From: Streptomyces mobaraensis
Lineage (GTDB): Bacteria > Actinomycetota > Actinomycetes > Streptomycetales > Streptomycetaceae
Direction of reading: 5' to 3'
Assembly (NCBI RefSeq): GCF_020099395.1
Contig: NZ_CP083590.1
Span: forward strand, 1,736,001-1,800,000
DNA: 64,000 nucleotides
A program made the position numbers and the translations under genes. A model generated the notes under the pieces. That model was not told the DNA's origin and did no database searches. It saw only the letters and a program-made list of their open reading frames with translations. Each line of letters opens with the position of its first letter. Within the stretch, counting starts at the first letter, position 1. Below are positions 51,478-60,246 of this stretch, in pieces.

Positions 51478-51565
51478 GGGGGCGTACGGCCGACCGGGTG
51501 AGCGGGGGCGTACAGCTGAGGGCGTACGGCCGGCTGGCGTACGTTCCGGGGGCGTACGGCTGGGG
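51478..51565. repeat. GCGTAC-based short tandem repeat
   Basis: Five GCGTAC hexamers start at 51482, 51508, 51522, 51537 and 51552, most within GGGCGTACGGC; the last three are 15 bases apart. It lies downstream of the DUF1992 gene. Confidence 0.6.
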
Positions 51566-51601
51566 GCGCCGCCACTGGCGGCCACCGGTCGCCGTCGGCC
51601 G

Positions 51602-52036
51602 TCAGACCGCCGACTCCCCCTGCCCCCTCTCGCCCCGCGCGTCTCGTGCGTCCTGCCAAGCGCGGACGACGTCCTCGACGTCGAACAGCGTCAGGTTGAG
51701 CGGCGGCCCCGGGGGCGGGCGGCGGAGCCCCGCGGCGATCTTCTCGTTGATCGCGGCGAGGATGCTCCGGACCTCGCGTTCCGAGCGGGCGCCGAGCGCC
51801 GCCGTGTGGGCGTCCTCCGCTTCCTTGCGGAGGACGAGGGAGGGGGGCAGGAACGACAGGTTCTCCCGCCGCATCTTCTCCTTGACCCACCACATGTCGT
51901 CGTAGGGGCGGTCGAGGCCGGGCAGCGGCTTGCCGAAGCCGGGGAGGTTCGAGAACTCCCCGCGCTCCGCCGCCTCGCGGATCTGCAGGTCGGCCCAGGT
52001 CTCGAAGTCCACGCCGGGCGGCTTGCGTTCGGTCAT
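51602..52036 (-). CDS. DUF1992 (DnaJ-homologue subfamily C member 28-like) protein
   Basis: 144 residues from the ATG at 52036. The N-terminal half is the DUF1992 pattern: DLQIREAAERGEFSNLPGFG then KPLPGLDRPYDDMWWVKEKM and ENLSFLPPSLVLRKEAED. The second half is helical (REVRSILAAINEKIA). In eukaryotes the domain follows a J domain; bacterial members lack it and have no known role. The ribosome site is GGGAG 8-9 bases upstream. No signal peptide. Confidence 0.85.
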   Translation of the reverse strand: MTERKPPGVDFETWADLQIREAAERGEFSNLPGFGKPLPGLDRPYDDMWWVKEKMRRENLSFLPPSLVLRKEAEDAHTAALGARSEREVRSILAAINEKIAAGLRRPPPGPPLNLTLFDVEDVVRAWQDARDARGERGQGESAV

Positions 52037-52151
52037 CGGTCGGCTCCCGTCGCCTCTGGCCTTCGCTTCCCTTCCAGTGTCGCGCATCCGGCCGGGTCCG
52101 CCGGGAGCGGGGTCCCGGCGCGCTCGTCAACCGCCCTCGCCCGCCCGGGAG

Positions 52152-52514
52152 TCAGGCGGGACCGAGGCTGGTCCGGACGAGGTCCAGGATGGCCTCGTCA
52201 CCCAGGCCGGAGGAGCGGGCCTCCGCGACGAGCCGGCCGGCGGCGGCGAGCAGCCGGGCGCGGTCGGCGACGGCGTCGCCCGTGGTGACCACGGCGCCCC
52301 GGCCGCGCCGCAGTTCGATGATCCCCTCCTCGCGCAGCCGCTGGTAGCCGCGGAGCACGGTGTGCACGTTGACGCCGAGCGAGTCGGCCAGGGCGCGGGC
52401 GGCGGGCAGCCGCTCCCCCGGGCGTACCGTGCCGTCGGCGACCGCGCCGCGGACGGACGCGGCGATCTGGTCGCCGAGCGGCACGGGCGATCCGTGGTCG
52501 AGCCGGACGAGCAC
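52152..52514 (-). CDS. GntR-family (YtrA-type) regulator
   Basis: 120 residues. The HTH is at the N terminus: PLGDQIAASVRGAVADGTV, PGERLPAARALADSLGVNVH and TVLRGYQRLREEGIIELRRG. The short helical tail of about 45 residues is YtrA-type, not a ligand domain. GTG at 52514 is one base from the stop of the DUF1648 gene upstream, so the two are translated together. YtrA regulators usually control adjacent membrane proteins, here the DUF1648 protein. Confidence 0.88.
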   Translation of the reverse strand: MLVRLDHGSPVPLGDQIAASVRGAVADGTVRPGERLPAARALADSLGVNVHTVLRGYQRLREEGIIELRRGRGAVVTTGDAVADRARLLAAAGRLVAEARSSGLGDEAILDLVRTSLGPA

Positions 52515-52515
52515 G

Positions 52516-53517
52516 TCAGGCCTCGCCGTCCGCGCGTCGGCGGGCCCGGTCGGCGAGGGTGTTGAGCAGGGCGGCGGCCGTCGCGGCGTCGTCGACCGTG
52601 ACGACGAACTCGCCGCCGCCCGTCAGCCGGACCACGAGGGCGTCGCCGGAGCGCAGCACGAGCCCGCTGCGGCCGGAGCGGACGCGGTAGCCCCAGCCGC
52701 CGAACTCGCGGAACGCGTCCAGGGCACGGCCGTCGGCCGACCCGACGCGGTCGAGCCCGATCCGCAGCCGCGGGCGCGGCGCCCACAGGGGTGTGACGGT
52801 CAGGCCGTGGCGGTCGACGGCGACGCGGGCCCCGGACAGCGGGAGGACCAGCAGGGCGCCGACCGCCATCCCCAGCCCGGACGTCCAGCCGCCCGCGAAG
52901 CCGAACCCGGCCGCGACGGCCAGGAGGGCGACGCCGAGCCCCAGCAGTGGGCGCGAGACCACGGCCCGCGTCCAGGCCGCGCCTTCCGTGGGGCCGAGCG
53001 GCAGACGGGGGGCGGGGGCGGTGGTCGCGGCGGCGACCGCCTTACGGGGGCGCGGGGCGGTGAGGCCGGCGAGGAGGATGCCGAGGGCGCCCGCCACGAG
53101 GGCGGAGAGCAGGGTCGTCAGCAGGGTGGCGAGGCCGAGCCGGGCGTCGTCGGGGTCGTCGGCGGACGCGTTGCAGAGGACGGTCCAGATCATGAGCGAG
53201 CCGATCAGCGCGGCCACGGCGTAGGCGGTGGCGGCGAGGGCGCGCCAGGAGAGGACTTCGAGTTCGAGGAAGAAGGCGAGCGCGGCGAAGAGGAGGGCGA
53301 GGGAGAGGACGAGGACGAGGCCCTCGGAGGCGAAGGAGCCGGTGGCGGTGAAGCCGTCCGCCCGGCCGGAGCCGCTGAAGTGGATGGCCAGCCGGTCCGG
53401 CAGCCGGTCCCGCCGGCGCTCGAAGAGGAGGAGGAAGGCGGCGGCTGACAGGAGGTAGGGCAGCAGGAGGAGGGCCGGGCGCCAGGGCCGCCCGGCGGTG
53501 CGCAGGGGAAGGTTCAC
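52516..53517 (-). CDS. DUF1648 domain-containing membrane protein
   Basis: 333 residues from a GTG behind GAGAGGTGG. The DUF1648 segment is LPDRLAIHFSGSGRADGFTA after the first membrane helix. Six to eight hydrophobic segments follow, then a cytoplasmic PH-like C-terminal part (VAVDRHGLTVTPLWAPRPRL and FVVTVDDAATAAALLNTLAD). The fixed pairing with a YtrA-type GntR gene is common in Streptomyces. It may sense or modify envelope state; function unknown. Confidence 0.82.
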   Translation of the reverse strand: MNLPLRTAGRPWRPALLLLPYLLSAAAFLLLFERRRDRLPDRLAIHFSGSGRADGFTATGSFASEGLVLVLSLALLFAALAFFLELEVLSWRALAATAYAVAALIGSLMIWTVLCNASADDPDDARLGLATLLTTLLSALVAGALGILLAGLTAPRPRKAVAAATTAPAPRLPLGPTEGAAWTRAVVSRPLLGLGVALLAVAAGFGFAGGWTSGLGMAVGALLVLPLSGARVAVDRHGLTVTPLWAPRPRLRIGLDRVGSADGRALDAFREFGGWGYRVRSGRSGLVLRSGDALVVRLTGGGEFVVTVDDAATAAALLNTLADRARRRADGEA

Positions 53518-53614
53518 CGACCACCTCTCGACGACGGGCCTCGGGGACGGGTCTCCGGGATTTGTTCGCATGCCAATAGAACAAAGATAGATCACCAGAG
53601 GGATCCCGCGAAAG

Positions 53615-53630
53615 ATCTCATATCTGAGAT
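53615..53630. promoter_or_regulatory. ATCTCA-TATC-TGAGAT inverted repeat before the HTH-MurA gene
   Basis: Perfect 6-base arms with a 4-base spacer, ending 12 bases before the ATG. No ribosome site is visible between, so the mRNA may be leaderless and the HTH of the same protein could bind here. Confidence 0.4.
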
Positions 53631-53642
53631 ACCGTCTACCTC

Positions 53643-55172
53643 ATGACAGACGCTTACCTCGCCCGCATCGGCAAGCTCATCCGTGACGCCCGGCAGCACC
53701 GAGGCTGGACCCAGTCACAGCTCGCCGACGCACTCGGCACCAGCCAGAGCGCGGTCAACCGCATCGAGCGGGGAAATCAGAACATCAGTCTTGATATGAT
53801 CGCTCGTATCGGTGAAGCGCTGGACAGTGAGATCGTCTCCCTGGGCTATGCCGGCCCCATGCACCTGAGGGTGGTCGGCGGGCGCCGGCTGTCCGGTGCG
53901 ATCGACGTCAAGACCAGCAAGAACGCCTGCGTCGCCCTGCTCTGCGCGACCCTTCTGAACGCCGGCCGCACCACCCTCCGGCGGGTGGCCCGGATCGAGG
54001 AGGTCTACCGGATCCTGGAGGTGCTGGGCAGCATCGGCGTCCGCGCCCGCTGGATCAACGACGGCAACGACCTGGAGATCATTCCCCCGGCCGACCTCGA
54101 CCTGGACGCGATGGACCGCGAGGCCGCCCGGCGCACCCGCAGCGTCATCATGTTCCTCGGCCCGCTGCTGCACCGCATGGACCAGTTCGGCATCCCGTAC
54201 GCCGGCGGCTGCGACCTGGGCACCCGCACCGTCCAGCCGCATATGACGGCCCTGCGCCACTTCGGCCTGGAGATCACCGCCACCGACGGCACGTACCACG
54301 CGAAGGTCGACCGCAGCGTCTCCCCCACCCGCGCCATCGTCCTGACCGAGCGCGGCGACACCGTCACCGAGAACGCCCTGCTGGCCGCCGCCCGGCACGA
54401 CGGCGTCACCGTCATCCGCAACGCCAGCTCCAACTACATGGTCCAGGACCTCTGCTTCTTCCTGGAGGAGCTGGGCGTCAAGGTCGAGGGCATCGGCACC
54501 ACGACCCTCACCGTCCACGGCGTGACCCACATCGACCGCGACGTCGACTACGCGCCGTCGGAGGACCCGGTGGAGGCGATGAGCCTGCTGGCCGCGGCCG
54601 TGATCACGGAGTCGGAGCTGACGATCCGCCGGGTGCCCATCGAGTTCATGGAGATCGAACTGGCCGTCCTGGAAGAGATGGGCCTCGACCACGAGCGCAG
54701 CCCCGAGTACCGCGCCAACAACGGCCGCACCCGCCTCCTGGACCTCACCGTCCGCCCCTCCAAGCTCCGGGCCCCCATCGACAAGATCCACCCGATGCCG
54801 TTCCCCGGCCTCAACATCGACAACGTCCCCTTCTTCGCCGCCATCGCCGCCTTCGCCCAGGGCCAGACCCTCATCCACGACTGGGTCTACGACAACCGCG
54901 CCATCTACCTCACCGACCTCAACCGCCTCGGCGCCGACGTCAAACTCCTCGACCCCCACCGCGTCCTCGTCGAGGGCCCCACCCGCTGGCGCTCCGCCGA
55001 AATGATGTGCCCGCCGGCGCTCCGCCCCGCGGTCGTCGTCCTCCTGGCGATGATGGCGGCGGAGGGCACGTCCGTACTGCGCAACGTGTACGTGATCAAC
55101 CGGGGTTACGAGGACCTGGCGGACCGGCTGAACTCGATCGGCGCCCAGATCGAGATCTTCCGGGACATCTGA
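53643..55172 (+). CDS. murA: XRE helix-turn-helix fused to UDP-GlcNAc enolpyruvyl transferase (MurA-like)
   Basis: 509 residues. Residues 1-70 are a Cro/C1-type HTH: IGKLIRDARQHRGWTQSQLA then GTSQSAVNRIERGNQNISLD. Residues from about 75 are MurA: Lys93-Asn94 in TSKNACVA, the catalytic Cys190 in AGGCDLGTR (Cys115 of E. coli MurA) and RAIYLTDLNRLGADVK. The PFPGLNIDNVPFFAA loop differs from the usual PGFPTDMQ. MurA transfers enolpyruvate to UDP-GlcNAc, the first step of peptidoglycan synthesis. The protein may be both enzyme and regulator, or a regulator using UDP-GlcNAc as ligand. Corresponds by position to SCO5998. Confidence 0.85.
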   Translation: MTDAYLARIGKLIRDARQHRGWTQSQLADALGTSQSAVNRIERGNQNISLDMIARIGEALDSEIVSLGYAGPMHLRVVGGRRLSGAIDVKTSKNACVALLCATLLNAGRTTLRRVARIEEVYRILEVLGSIGVRARWINDGNDLEIIPPADLDLDAMDREAARRTRSVIMFLGPLLHRMDQFGIPYAGGCDLGTRTVQPHMTALRHFGLEITATDGTYHAKVDRSVSPTRAIVLTERGDTVTENALLAAARHDGVTVIRNASSNYMVQDLCFFLEELGVKVEGIGTTTLTVHGVTHIDRDVDYAPSEDPVEAMSLLAAAVITESELTIRRVPIEFMEIELAVLEEMGLDHERSPEYRANNGRTRLLDLTVRPSKLRAPIDKIHPMPFPGLNIDNVPFFAAIAAFAQGQTLIHDWVYDNRAIYLTDLNRLGADVKLLDPHRVLVEGPTRWRSAEMMCPPALRPAVVVLLAMMAAEGTSVLRNVYVINRGYEDLADRLNSIGAQIEIFRDI

Positions 55173-56040
55173 CGGACGGATTCCGCCGCACCCCGTCTGA
55201 ATTGCTTCTCGCGGTCGAAGAGTTGAAGAAGGGGTGCGGCGGCGTCTCTGGGACTTCTCCGGGACCCCGTGGCCCTCGGCAGGCCACGTCCCAGGGGCAC
55301 TTCCGGCGCCGATCGGCCGTGGCTACGCGGAGATCGCGTCGATGGCGGCGCCGCCTCGGGTACCGGCGCGGGGCGGGAAGCGGGAGTTCCTCCGCGAAGT
55401 CGAAGTCCTCCAAGGCGAGTCCAAGCGCCTTCCCTTGCCCGAGGCCAGCGCCGACCCTGCTGCGTCGATGACGGACGCAGGCGCACCGAGTCCCGCGGTC
55501 TCGCTCGCCCGGAGGGGATGCGGCGGTGTCCGGCGCCCAGCCGGATTCCGCTCCTGTGACGGAGTGGCCGGTTTTGGAGCCGTGGTGTTGCCGGGGAGTT
55601 AACTGGGAGACATGATCACTTCTCGTAGCGACCCGATCACTCGTCCGGGAGTCGAGAAGTGTTACGCCGAACCCCATTCCGCACCATCACCCCTGCCGCC
55701 GTGACCGCGGCCGGCAGTCTGCCTCTCGCCGAGAGAGCCACCCGGAGAACCGCCCGGACGGGGTCCGCTTCACCGCTCCGGTGACGGCTTCGACGTAACA
55801 CGACCGCGCCGTCACCGGCCGTATCCGGTACGCACCGCATCCCCATTCCGCCGTGCGGCCGCGGCCTCTTCCTCACCGCCGTTACCGGCGCGGCACCGCA
55901 GGACGGGCACCGCCCGACGTTATGCGCGGCCACTCGCCGCAACCTCCACCCCCCGCGTCGCACTCTGGCATGCCCTCGTTCCGCGAGGTTCGCCAGATTC
56001 AGCCCTTTCGTCACGTTCGCCAAAGGAGTTGTTGTTCTTC
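55173..56040. other. 868-bp region without a supported gene
   Basis: Several short frames on both strands overlap between 55230 and 55680, none with a recognisable domain or a ribosome site of note. The part around 55320-55460 has protein-like composition on the plus strand (RGYAEIASMAAPPRVPARGG) and could be a decayed gene. The last 400 bases precede the transglutaminase; AAAGGAG at 56022-56028 is its ribosome site. No hairpin terminator of note follows the HTH-MurA stop. Confidence 0.4.
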
Positions 56041-57273
56041 ATGTCCCAACGCGGGAGAACTCTCGTCTTCGCCGCTCTCGGTGCGGTCATGTGCACCACC
56101 GCGTTAATGCCGTCCGCAGGCGCGGCCACCGGCAGTGGCAGTGGCAGCGGCACCGGGGAAGAGAAGAGGTCCTACGCCGAAACGCACCGCCTGACGGCGG
56201 ATGACGTCGACGACATCAACGCGCTGAACGAAAGCGCTCCGGCCGCTTCGAGCGCCGGTCCGTCCTTCCGGGCCCCCGACTCCGACGAGCGGGTGACTCC
56301 TCCCGCCGAGCCGCTCGACCGGATGCCCGACCCGTACCGGCCCTCGTACGGCAGGGCCGAGACGATCGTCAACAACTACATACGCAAGTGGCAGCAGGTC
56401 TACAGCCACCGCGACGGCAGGAAACAGCAGATGACCGAGGAACAGCGGGAGTGGCTGTCCTACGGTTGCGTCGGTGTCACCTGGGTCAACTCGGGCCAGT
56501 ATCCGACGAACAGGCTGGCTTTCGCGTTCTTCGACGAGGACAAGTACAAGAACGAGCTGAAGAACGGCAGGCCCCGGTCCGGCGAAACGCGGGCGGAGTT
56601 CGAGGGGCGCGTCGCCAAGGACAGCTTCGACGAGGCGAAGGGGTTCCAGCGGGCGCGTGACGTGGCGTCCGTCATGAACAAGGCCCTGGAGAACGCCCAC
56701 GACGAGGGGGCGTACCTCGACAACCTCAAGAAGGAGCTGGCGAACGGCAACGACGCCCTGCGGAACGAGGATGCCCGCTCGCCCTTCTACTCGGCGCTGC
56801 GGAACACGCCGTCCTTCAAGGACCGCAACGGCGGCAATCACGACCCGTCCAAGATGAAGGCCGTCATCTACTCGAAGCACTTCTGGAGCGGCCAGGACCG
56901 GTCGGGCTCCTCCGACAAGAGGAAGTACGGCGACCCGGAGGCCTTCCGCCCCGACCGCGGCACCGGCCTGGTCGACATGTCGAGGGACAGGAACATTCCG
57001 CGCAGCCCCACCAGCCCCGGCGAGAGTTTCGTCAATTTCGACTACGGCTGGTTCGGAGCGCAGACGGAAGCGGACGCCGACAAGACCGTATGGACCCACG
57101 GCAACCACTACCACGCGCCCAATGGCAGCCTGGGTGCCATGCACGTGTACGAGAGCAAGTTCCGCAACTGGTCCGACGGTTACTCGGACTTCGACCGCGG
57201 AGCCTACGTGGTCACGTTCGTCCCCAAGAGCTGGAACACCGCCCCCGACAAGGTGACACAGGGCTGGCCGTGA
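56041..57273 (+). CDS. Secreted protein-glutamine gamma-glutamyltransferase (microbial transglutaminase) precursor
   Basis: 410 residues, pre-pro-enzyme. A signal peptide (LVFAALGAVMCTTALMPSAG) is followed by a pro-region with the conserved RLTADDVDDINALNESAPAA and SAGPSFRAP. The mature enzyme begins at Asp80 (DSDERVTPPAEPLDRMPDPY) and is almost identical to S. mobaraensis transglutaminase. The catalytic Cys is residue 143 (Cys64 mature) in YGCVGVTW; FVNFDYGWFG holds the Asp and GNHYHAPNGS the His. It crosslinks proteins through Gln and Lys outside the cell, in development or protection. The pro-region is removed by other proteases. Hairpin downstream. Confidence 0.97.
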   Translation: MSQRGRTLVFAALGAVMCTTALMPSAGAATGSGSGSGTGEEKRSYAETHRLTADDVDDINALNESAPAASSAGPSFRAPDSDERVTPPAEPLDRMPDPYRPSYGRAETIVNNYIRKWQQVYSHRDGRKQQMTEEQREWLSYGCVGVTWVNSGQYPTNRLAFAFFDEDKYKNELKNGRPRSGETRAEFEGRVAKDSFDEAKGFQRARDVASVMNKALENAHDEGAYLDNLKKELANGNDALRNEDARSPFYSALRNTPSFKDRNGGNHDPSKMKAVIYSKHFWSGQDRSGSSDKRKYGDPEAFRPDRGTGLVDMSRDRNIPRSPTSPGESFVNFDYGWFGAQTEADADKTVWTHGNHYHAPNGSLGAMHVYESKFRNWSDGYSDFDRGAYVVTFVPKSWNTAPDKVTQGWP

Positions 57274-57280
57274 TGTAAGC

Positions 57281-57320
57281 GGGGAGGGGAGGGGAGGCGG
57301 AGCATCCGGCTCCCCTCCCC
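57281..57320. terminator. Terminator hairpin between transglutaminase and cupin genes
   Basis: GGGGAGGGGAGG repeats on the left pair with CGGCTCCCCTCCCC on the right. Both genes converge here. Confidence 0.65.
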
Positions 57321-57330
57321 ACCGTCGGCT

Positions 57331-57726
57331 CTACAGCTCGTGGCCCGTCGTGCTGTCCACGTGGTCCGGGATCTCGCCCTCGTGGCGGTCGCCCGTCGTC
57401 GGGGTGCCCGTGGGTTCGAACATGAGGATGGAGGCGCCCGGGGAGGACGGCTTGTGTTCGGTGCCCTTGGGGACCACGAAGGTGTCGCCCTTGTGGAGCC
57501 GCACAGCGCGTTCCGTGCCGTCGGGGTCGCGGAGGGCGAGGTCGAAGCGGCCGTCCAGGACGAGGAAGAACTCGTCGGTGTCCTCGTGTACGTGCCAGAT
57601 GTGCTCGCCCTGGGTGTGGGCAACGCGGATGTCGTAGTCGTTCATGCGGGCGACGATGCGCGGGCTGTAGACGTCGTCGAAGGAGGCGAGAGCCTTGGTG
57701 AGGTTGACGGGCTCGGTGTTGTTCAT
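57331..57726 (-). CDS. Cupin domain protein
   Basis: 131 residues. The cupin metal motif is clear: EHIWHVHEDTDEFFLVLDGR (two His, Glu) and later DTFVVPKGTEHKPSSP (His). This gives a single-domain metal-binding beta barrel. MNNTEPVNLTKALASFDDVY is the chosen start; other ATGs upstream are possible. A dioxygenase, isomerase or a mere binding role are all possible. It precedes no obvious operon partner and converges on the transglutaminase. Confidence 0.8.
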   Translation of the reverse strand: MNNTEPVNLTKALASFDDVYSPRIVARMNDYDIRVAHTQGEHIWHVHEDTDEFFLVLDGRFDLALRDPDGTERAVRLHKGDTFVVPKGTEHKPSSPGASILMFEPTGTPTTGDRHEGEIPDHVDSTTGHEL

Positions 57727-57789
57727 GGTGTGAGTCTCGGCGGGAGGCCGCCGCGGCGTCTTGTACGTTGCTGTCACGCCTTGTTGCTG

Positions 57790-58299
57790 TCACGCCTTCA
57801 TGAGGGCGCTCGCTCCGAAGGAGACGTCAAAGCGGTCGCACCAGATGCTGACGCTGGTGTAGCGGTCGAGGTCCAGGTCCCGTGGGAGGGCGTAGTTCTG
57901 GTCGCCCTTGTTGCCTTTCAGGGAGCCGAGACTGACGTGGGCGCCGTCGTCGAAGACGTGCCAGCCGGCACGGCCCGGTTTCACCGGTGCGTCGCTGAGG
58001 AGGACCTTCACGTCCGGGCCGTTGCTCGTGTCGAGGCCCTCCAGGCGGAGGGTGCGGCTGCCGTCCGGGAGGCGGAGGACGCGGACGGTGCCGGAGGTGG
58101 TGTGTTCGTGGCTGATGAGGGTGCCCGTGGCCAGGGTGCGGGTGGCGGCGGTGGGCGCCGCCTCGTGGACCGTCTCGTTCTGCCACAGCTTCCACGGCTG
58201 GAACCAGTAGGCCGCCACTCCGGCCGCCAGGACCGCGACGCCCAGCGCCCCGGCGGCGAACGGCCGCCGCCACCACCGTCGTACCTGTACGTGCACCAC
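57790..58299 (-). CDS. DM13 domain membrane-anchored protein
   Basis: 169 residues from a GTG behind GACGGGAG. One membrane segment (AGALGVAVLAAGVAAYWF) anchors an outside domain. The DM13 pattern is visible: TSGTVRVLRLPDGSRTLRLE, GPDVKVLLSD, LGSLKGNKGDQNYALPRDLD and SVSIWCDRFDVSFGAS. The Cys in IWCDRF is the conserved residue of this DOMON-related domain, proposed to take part in redox or electron transfer. It is on the same strand as the cupin gene with 63 bases between. Confidence 0.82.
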   Translation of the reverse strand: MVHVQVRRWWRRPFAAGALGVAVLAAGVAAYWFQPWKLWQNETVHEAAPTAATRTLATGTLISHEHTTSGTVRVLRLPDGSRTLRLEGLDTSNGPDVKVLLSDAPVKPGRAGWHVFDDGAHVSLGSLKGNKGDQNYALPRDLDLDRYTSVSIWCDRFDVSFGASALMKA

Positions 58300-58401
58300 T
58301 GTCCGTCTCCCGTCGTCTCGCGCCATCCGGACCTGTATGAAGCGCAACGTCCGGGGCGGCCGGATTTCTCCCACAACCGGCACGGCCACGGGATCAGTGC
58401 G

Positions 58402-58830
58402 TCACGGCAGCACCGCCACCCCGTCCAGTTCCACCAGTGCCTCCCCGTCCCACAGCCGCACCGCGCCGATCACCGCCATCGCCGGGTAGTCCCGCCCCGC
58501 CAGCCGCCGCCAGACGCGGCCCAGCTCCCCGGCGCACGCGCGGTACGCCGCGACGTCCGTCGTGTAGACCGTGACGCGGGCGAGGTCGGCCGGGGTACCG
58601 CCGGCGGCCGTGAGGGCCGTGAGGAGGTTGGTCAGCGCGCGCTCGAACTGCGCGGGCAGGCCGCCCGGGACCACCCGGCCCGTGCCGTCCAGGCCCGTCT
58701 GGCCCGCCAGGAAGACCAGGCGCCCGCCCTCCGCCGTCACCGCGTGGGAGAAGCCTCGGGGCGGGGACAGTTCCGGAGGGTTGAGACGGGCCAGGTGTGC
58801 CGGATCGCCCTTTTCTCGTTCCGCGCTCAC
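58402..58830 (-). CDS. RidA/YjgF-family protein
   Basis: 142 residues from a GTG that overlaps the acyl-CoA dehydrogenase stop by four bases (GTGA). LVFLAGQTGLDGTGRVVPGG and GGTPADLARVTVYTTDVAAYRA, and later YPAMAVIGAVRLWDGEALVE, match RidA enamine/imine deaminases. The usual Arg at the end (PxARxxV motif) appears as MAVIGAVRL, so the active Arg may be absent and the activity different. Close coupling to the aryl-CoA cluster suggests it handles an enamine intermediate after ring attack. Confidence 0.82.
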   Translation of the reverse strand: MSAEREKGDPAHLARLNPPELSPPRGFSHAVTAEGGRLVFLAGQTGLDGTGRVVPGGLPAQFERALTNLLTALTAAGGTPADLARVTVYTTDVAAYRACAGELGRVWRRLAGRDYPAMAVIGAVRLWDGEALVELDGVAVLP

Positions 58831-60032
58831 CTGTACAGCTCCCTCGCGATGATCGTGCGCTGCACCTCCGTGGCGCCCTCGTAGATGCGCGTCGCCCGGA
58901 CCTCCCTGTACAGGTGTTCCAGGAGGTGCCCCTGTTCCAGGCCGCGGGCGCCGTGGATCTGCAGGGCGGCGTCGATGACGTACTGGGCGGTCTCGGTGGC
59001 GTAGAGCTTGGCCATGGCCGAGCGGCCGGCGACGCCCGGTTCGCCGGCGTCGTAGGCGGTGGCGGCGGCGTGGACGAGGAGGGCCGCGGCCTCGGTGCGG
59101 GTGGCCATGTCGGCGAGCTGGTGGGAGACGGCCTGGAGATCCTTCAACGGGCCGCCGAACGCGTGGCGTTCGGCGGCGTGGGCGAGCGCGGACCGCAGGG
59201 CGGCGCGGGACATCCCGACGGCGAACGCGCCGACGCTCGGGCGGAAGAGGTCGAGGGTGCGCAGGGCGACGCCGAAGCCGCCGTCCACCTCGCCGAGGAC
59301 GTCGTCGGGGCCGACGGGGACGCCGTCGAAGGTGAGCAGCCCGACGGGGTGCGGGGCGATCAGGTTCAGTGGCCGGCCGCCGAGGCCCGGCCGGTCGGCC
59401 GGGACCAGGAACGCCGTGACGCCGTGCGCCCCCGCGTCCGGGCGGGTCCGGGCGAAGACGGTGTAGAAGTCGGCCTCCGGGGCGTTGGAGATCCACTGCT
59501 TCTCGCCGTGCAGCGTCCAGCCGGAGGACTCCGACGGTCCGGCGGGTTCGGCGCGCAGCCGCAGGGCGGCGGCGTCGGAGCCCGCCTCCGGCTCGCTGAG
59601 CGCGAAGGCGGCGACGGCCCGTCCGGCGACGACCTCCGGCAGCCAGCGGGCGCGTTGTGCCTCCGTGCCGGACGCGGCGATCGGGTGCGCGCCCAGACCT
59701 TGGAGGGCGAGGGCGGTCTCCGCCTCGGTGCACTCCTGGCCGAGCGCCTCGCGCAGCAGACAGAGGTCGACGGCGCGGACCACACCGTCGGCGGGGAAGA
59801 CCCGGGCCAGCAGGCCGTGTTCACCGAGGGCGGCCACCAGCGGGCGGTTGACGCGCCCGGGTTCGCCCGCCGCGGCGAGCGGGCGCAGCCGGCGGGCGGC
59901 CAGGGTGCGTAACGTGGCCGTCCAGGCGCGCTGTTCGGGCGTGAGCGAGGCCGGCGAGACGAGCGGGGCGCGGCCCGGCGGGCGTTCTTCGGTGGCGCCT
60001 TGTGGGGATGACCGGAATGACGGGGATGACAT
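58827..60032 (-). CDS. Acyl-CoA dehydrogenase
   Basis: 401 residues. Typical features are VAAFALSEPEAGSDAAALRL, GEKQWISNAPEADFYTVFAR, FGGPLKDLQAVSHQLADMAT, and QIHGARGLEQGHLLEHLYRE followed by RIYEGATEVQRTIIARELYR at the end. FAD-dependent oxidation of an acyl-CoA ring or side chain is expected. It is upstream of and coupled to the RidA gene, and divergent from the CoA ligase across 214 bases. In aminobenzoyl-CoA pathways such a dehydrogenase acts on the reduced ring product; that role is inferred. Confidence 0.88.
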   Translation of the reverse strand: MSSPSFRSSPQGATEERPPGRAPLVSPASLTPEQRAWTATLRTLAARRLRPLAAAGEPGRVNRPLVAALGEHGLLARVFPADGVVRAVDLCLLREALGQECTEAETALALQGLGAHPIAASGTEAQRARWLPEVVAGRAVAAFALSEPEAGSDAAALRLRAEPAGPSESSGWTLHGEKQWISNAPEADFYTVFARTRPDAGAHGVTAFLVPADRPGLGGRPLNLIAPHPVGLLTFDGVPVGPDDVLGEVDGGFGVALRTLDLFRPSVGAFAVGMSRAALRSALAHAAERHAFGGPLKDLQAVSHQLADMATRTEAAALLVHAAATAYDAGEPGVAGRSAMAKLYATETAQYVIDAALQIHGARGLEQGHLLEHLYREVRATRIYEGATEVQRTIIARELYR

Positions 60033-60246
60033 CGCCGTCCGTCCTTTCGGAAGCGTGCGTTCAGAAGCGTGCGTTCGGAAGCATGCGTTCGTTTGTCGCG
60101 CTCTGTTGACTGCCGTCACGGTCTCGTTACGCTGGCAGCGCATCCGTACGGCTGGCAAGACCTCCCCGCACCACCGCCGGCCCCCACGCGTCGCCGGCGC
60201 TCCCCGCACCTCCACCCTTCCCCGGCACGAGGGGGCGCGACCCGTC

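Noticed and set aside
55234..55602. 122-residue plus-strand frame between HTH-MurA and the transglutaminase
   Set aside because: No ribosome site, no recognised domain, and competing frames on both strands; kept only as a possible gene remnant.
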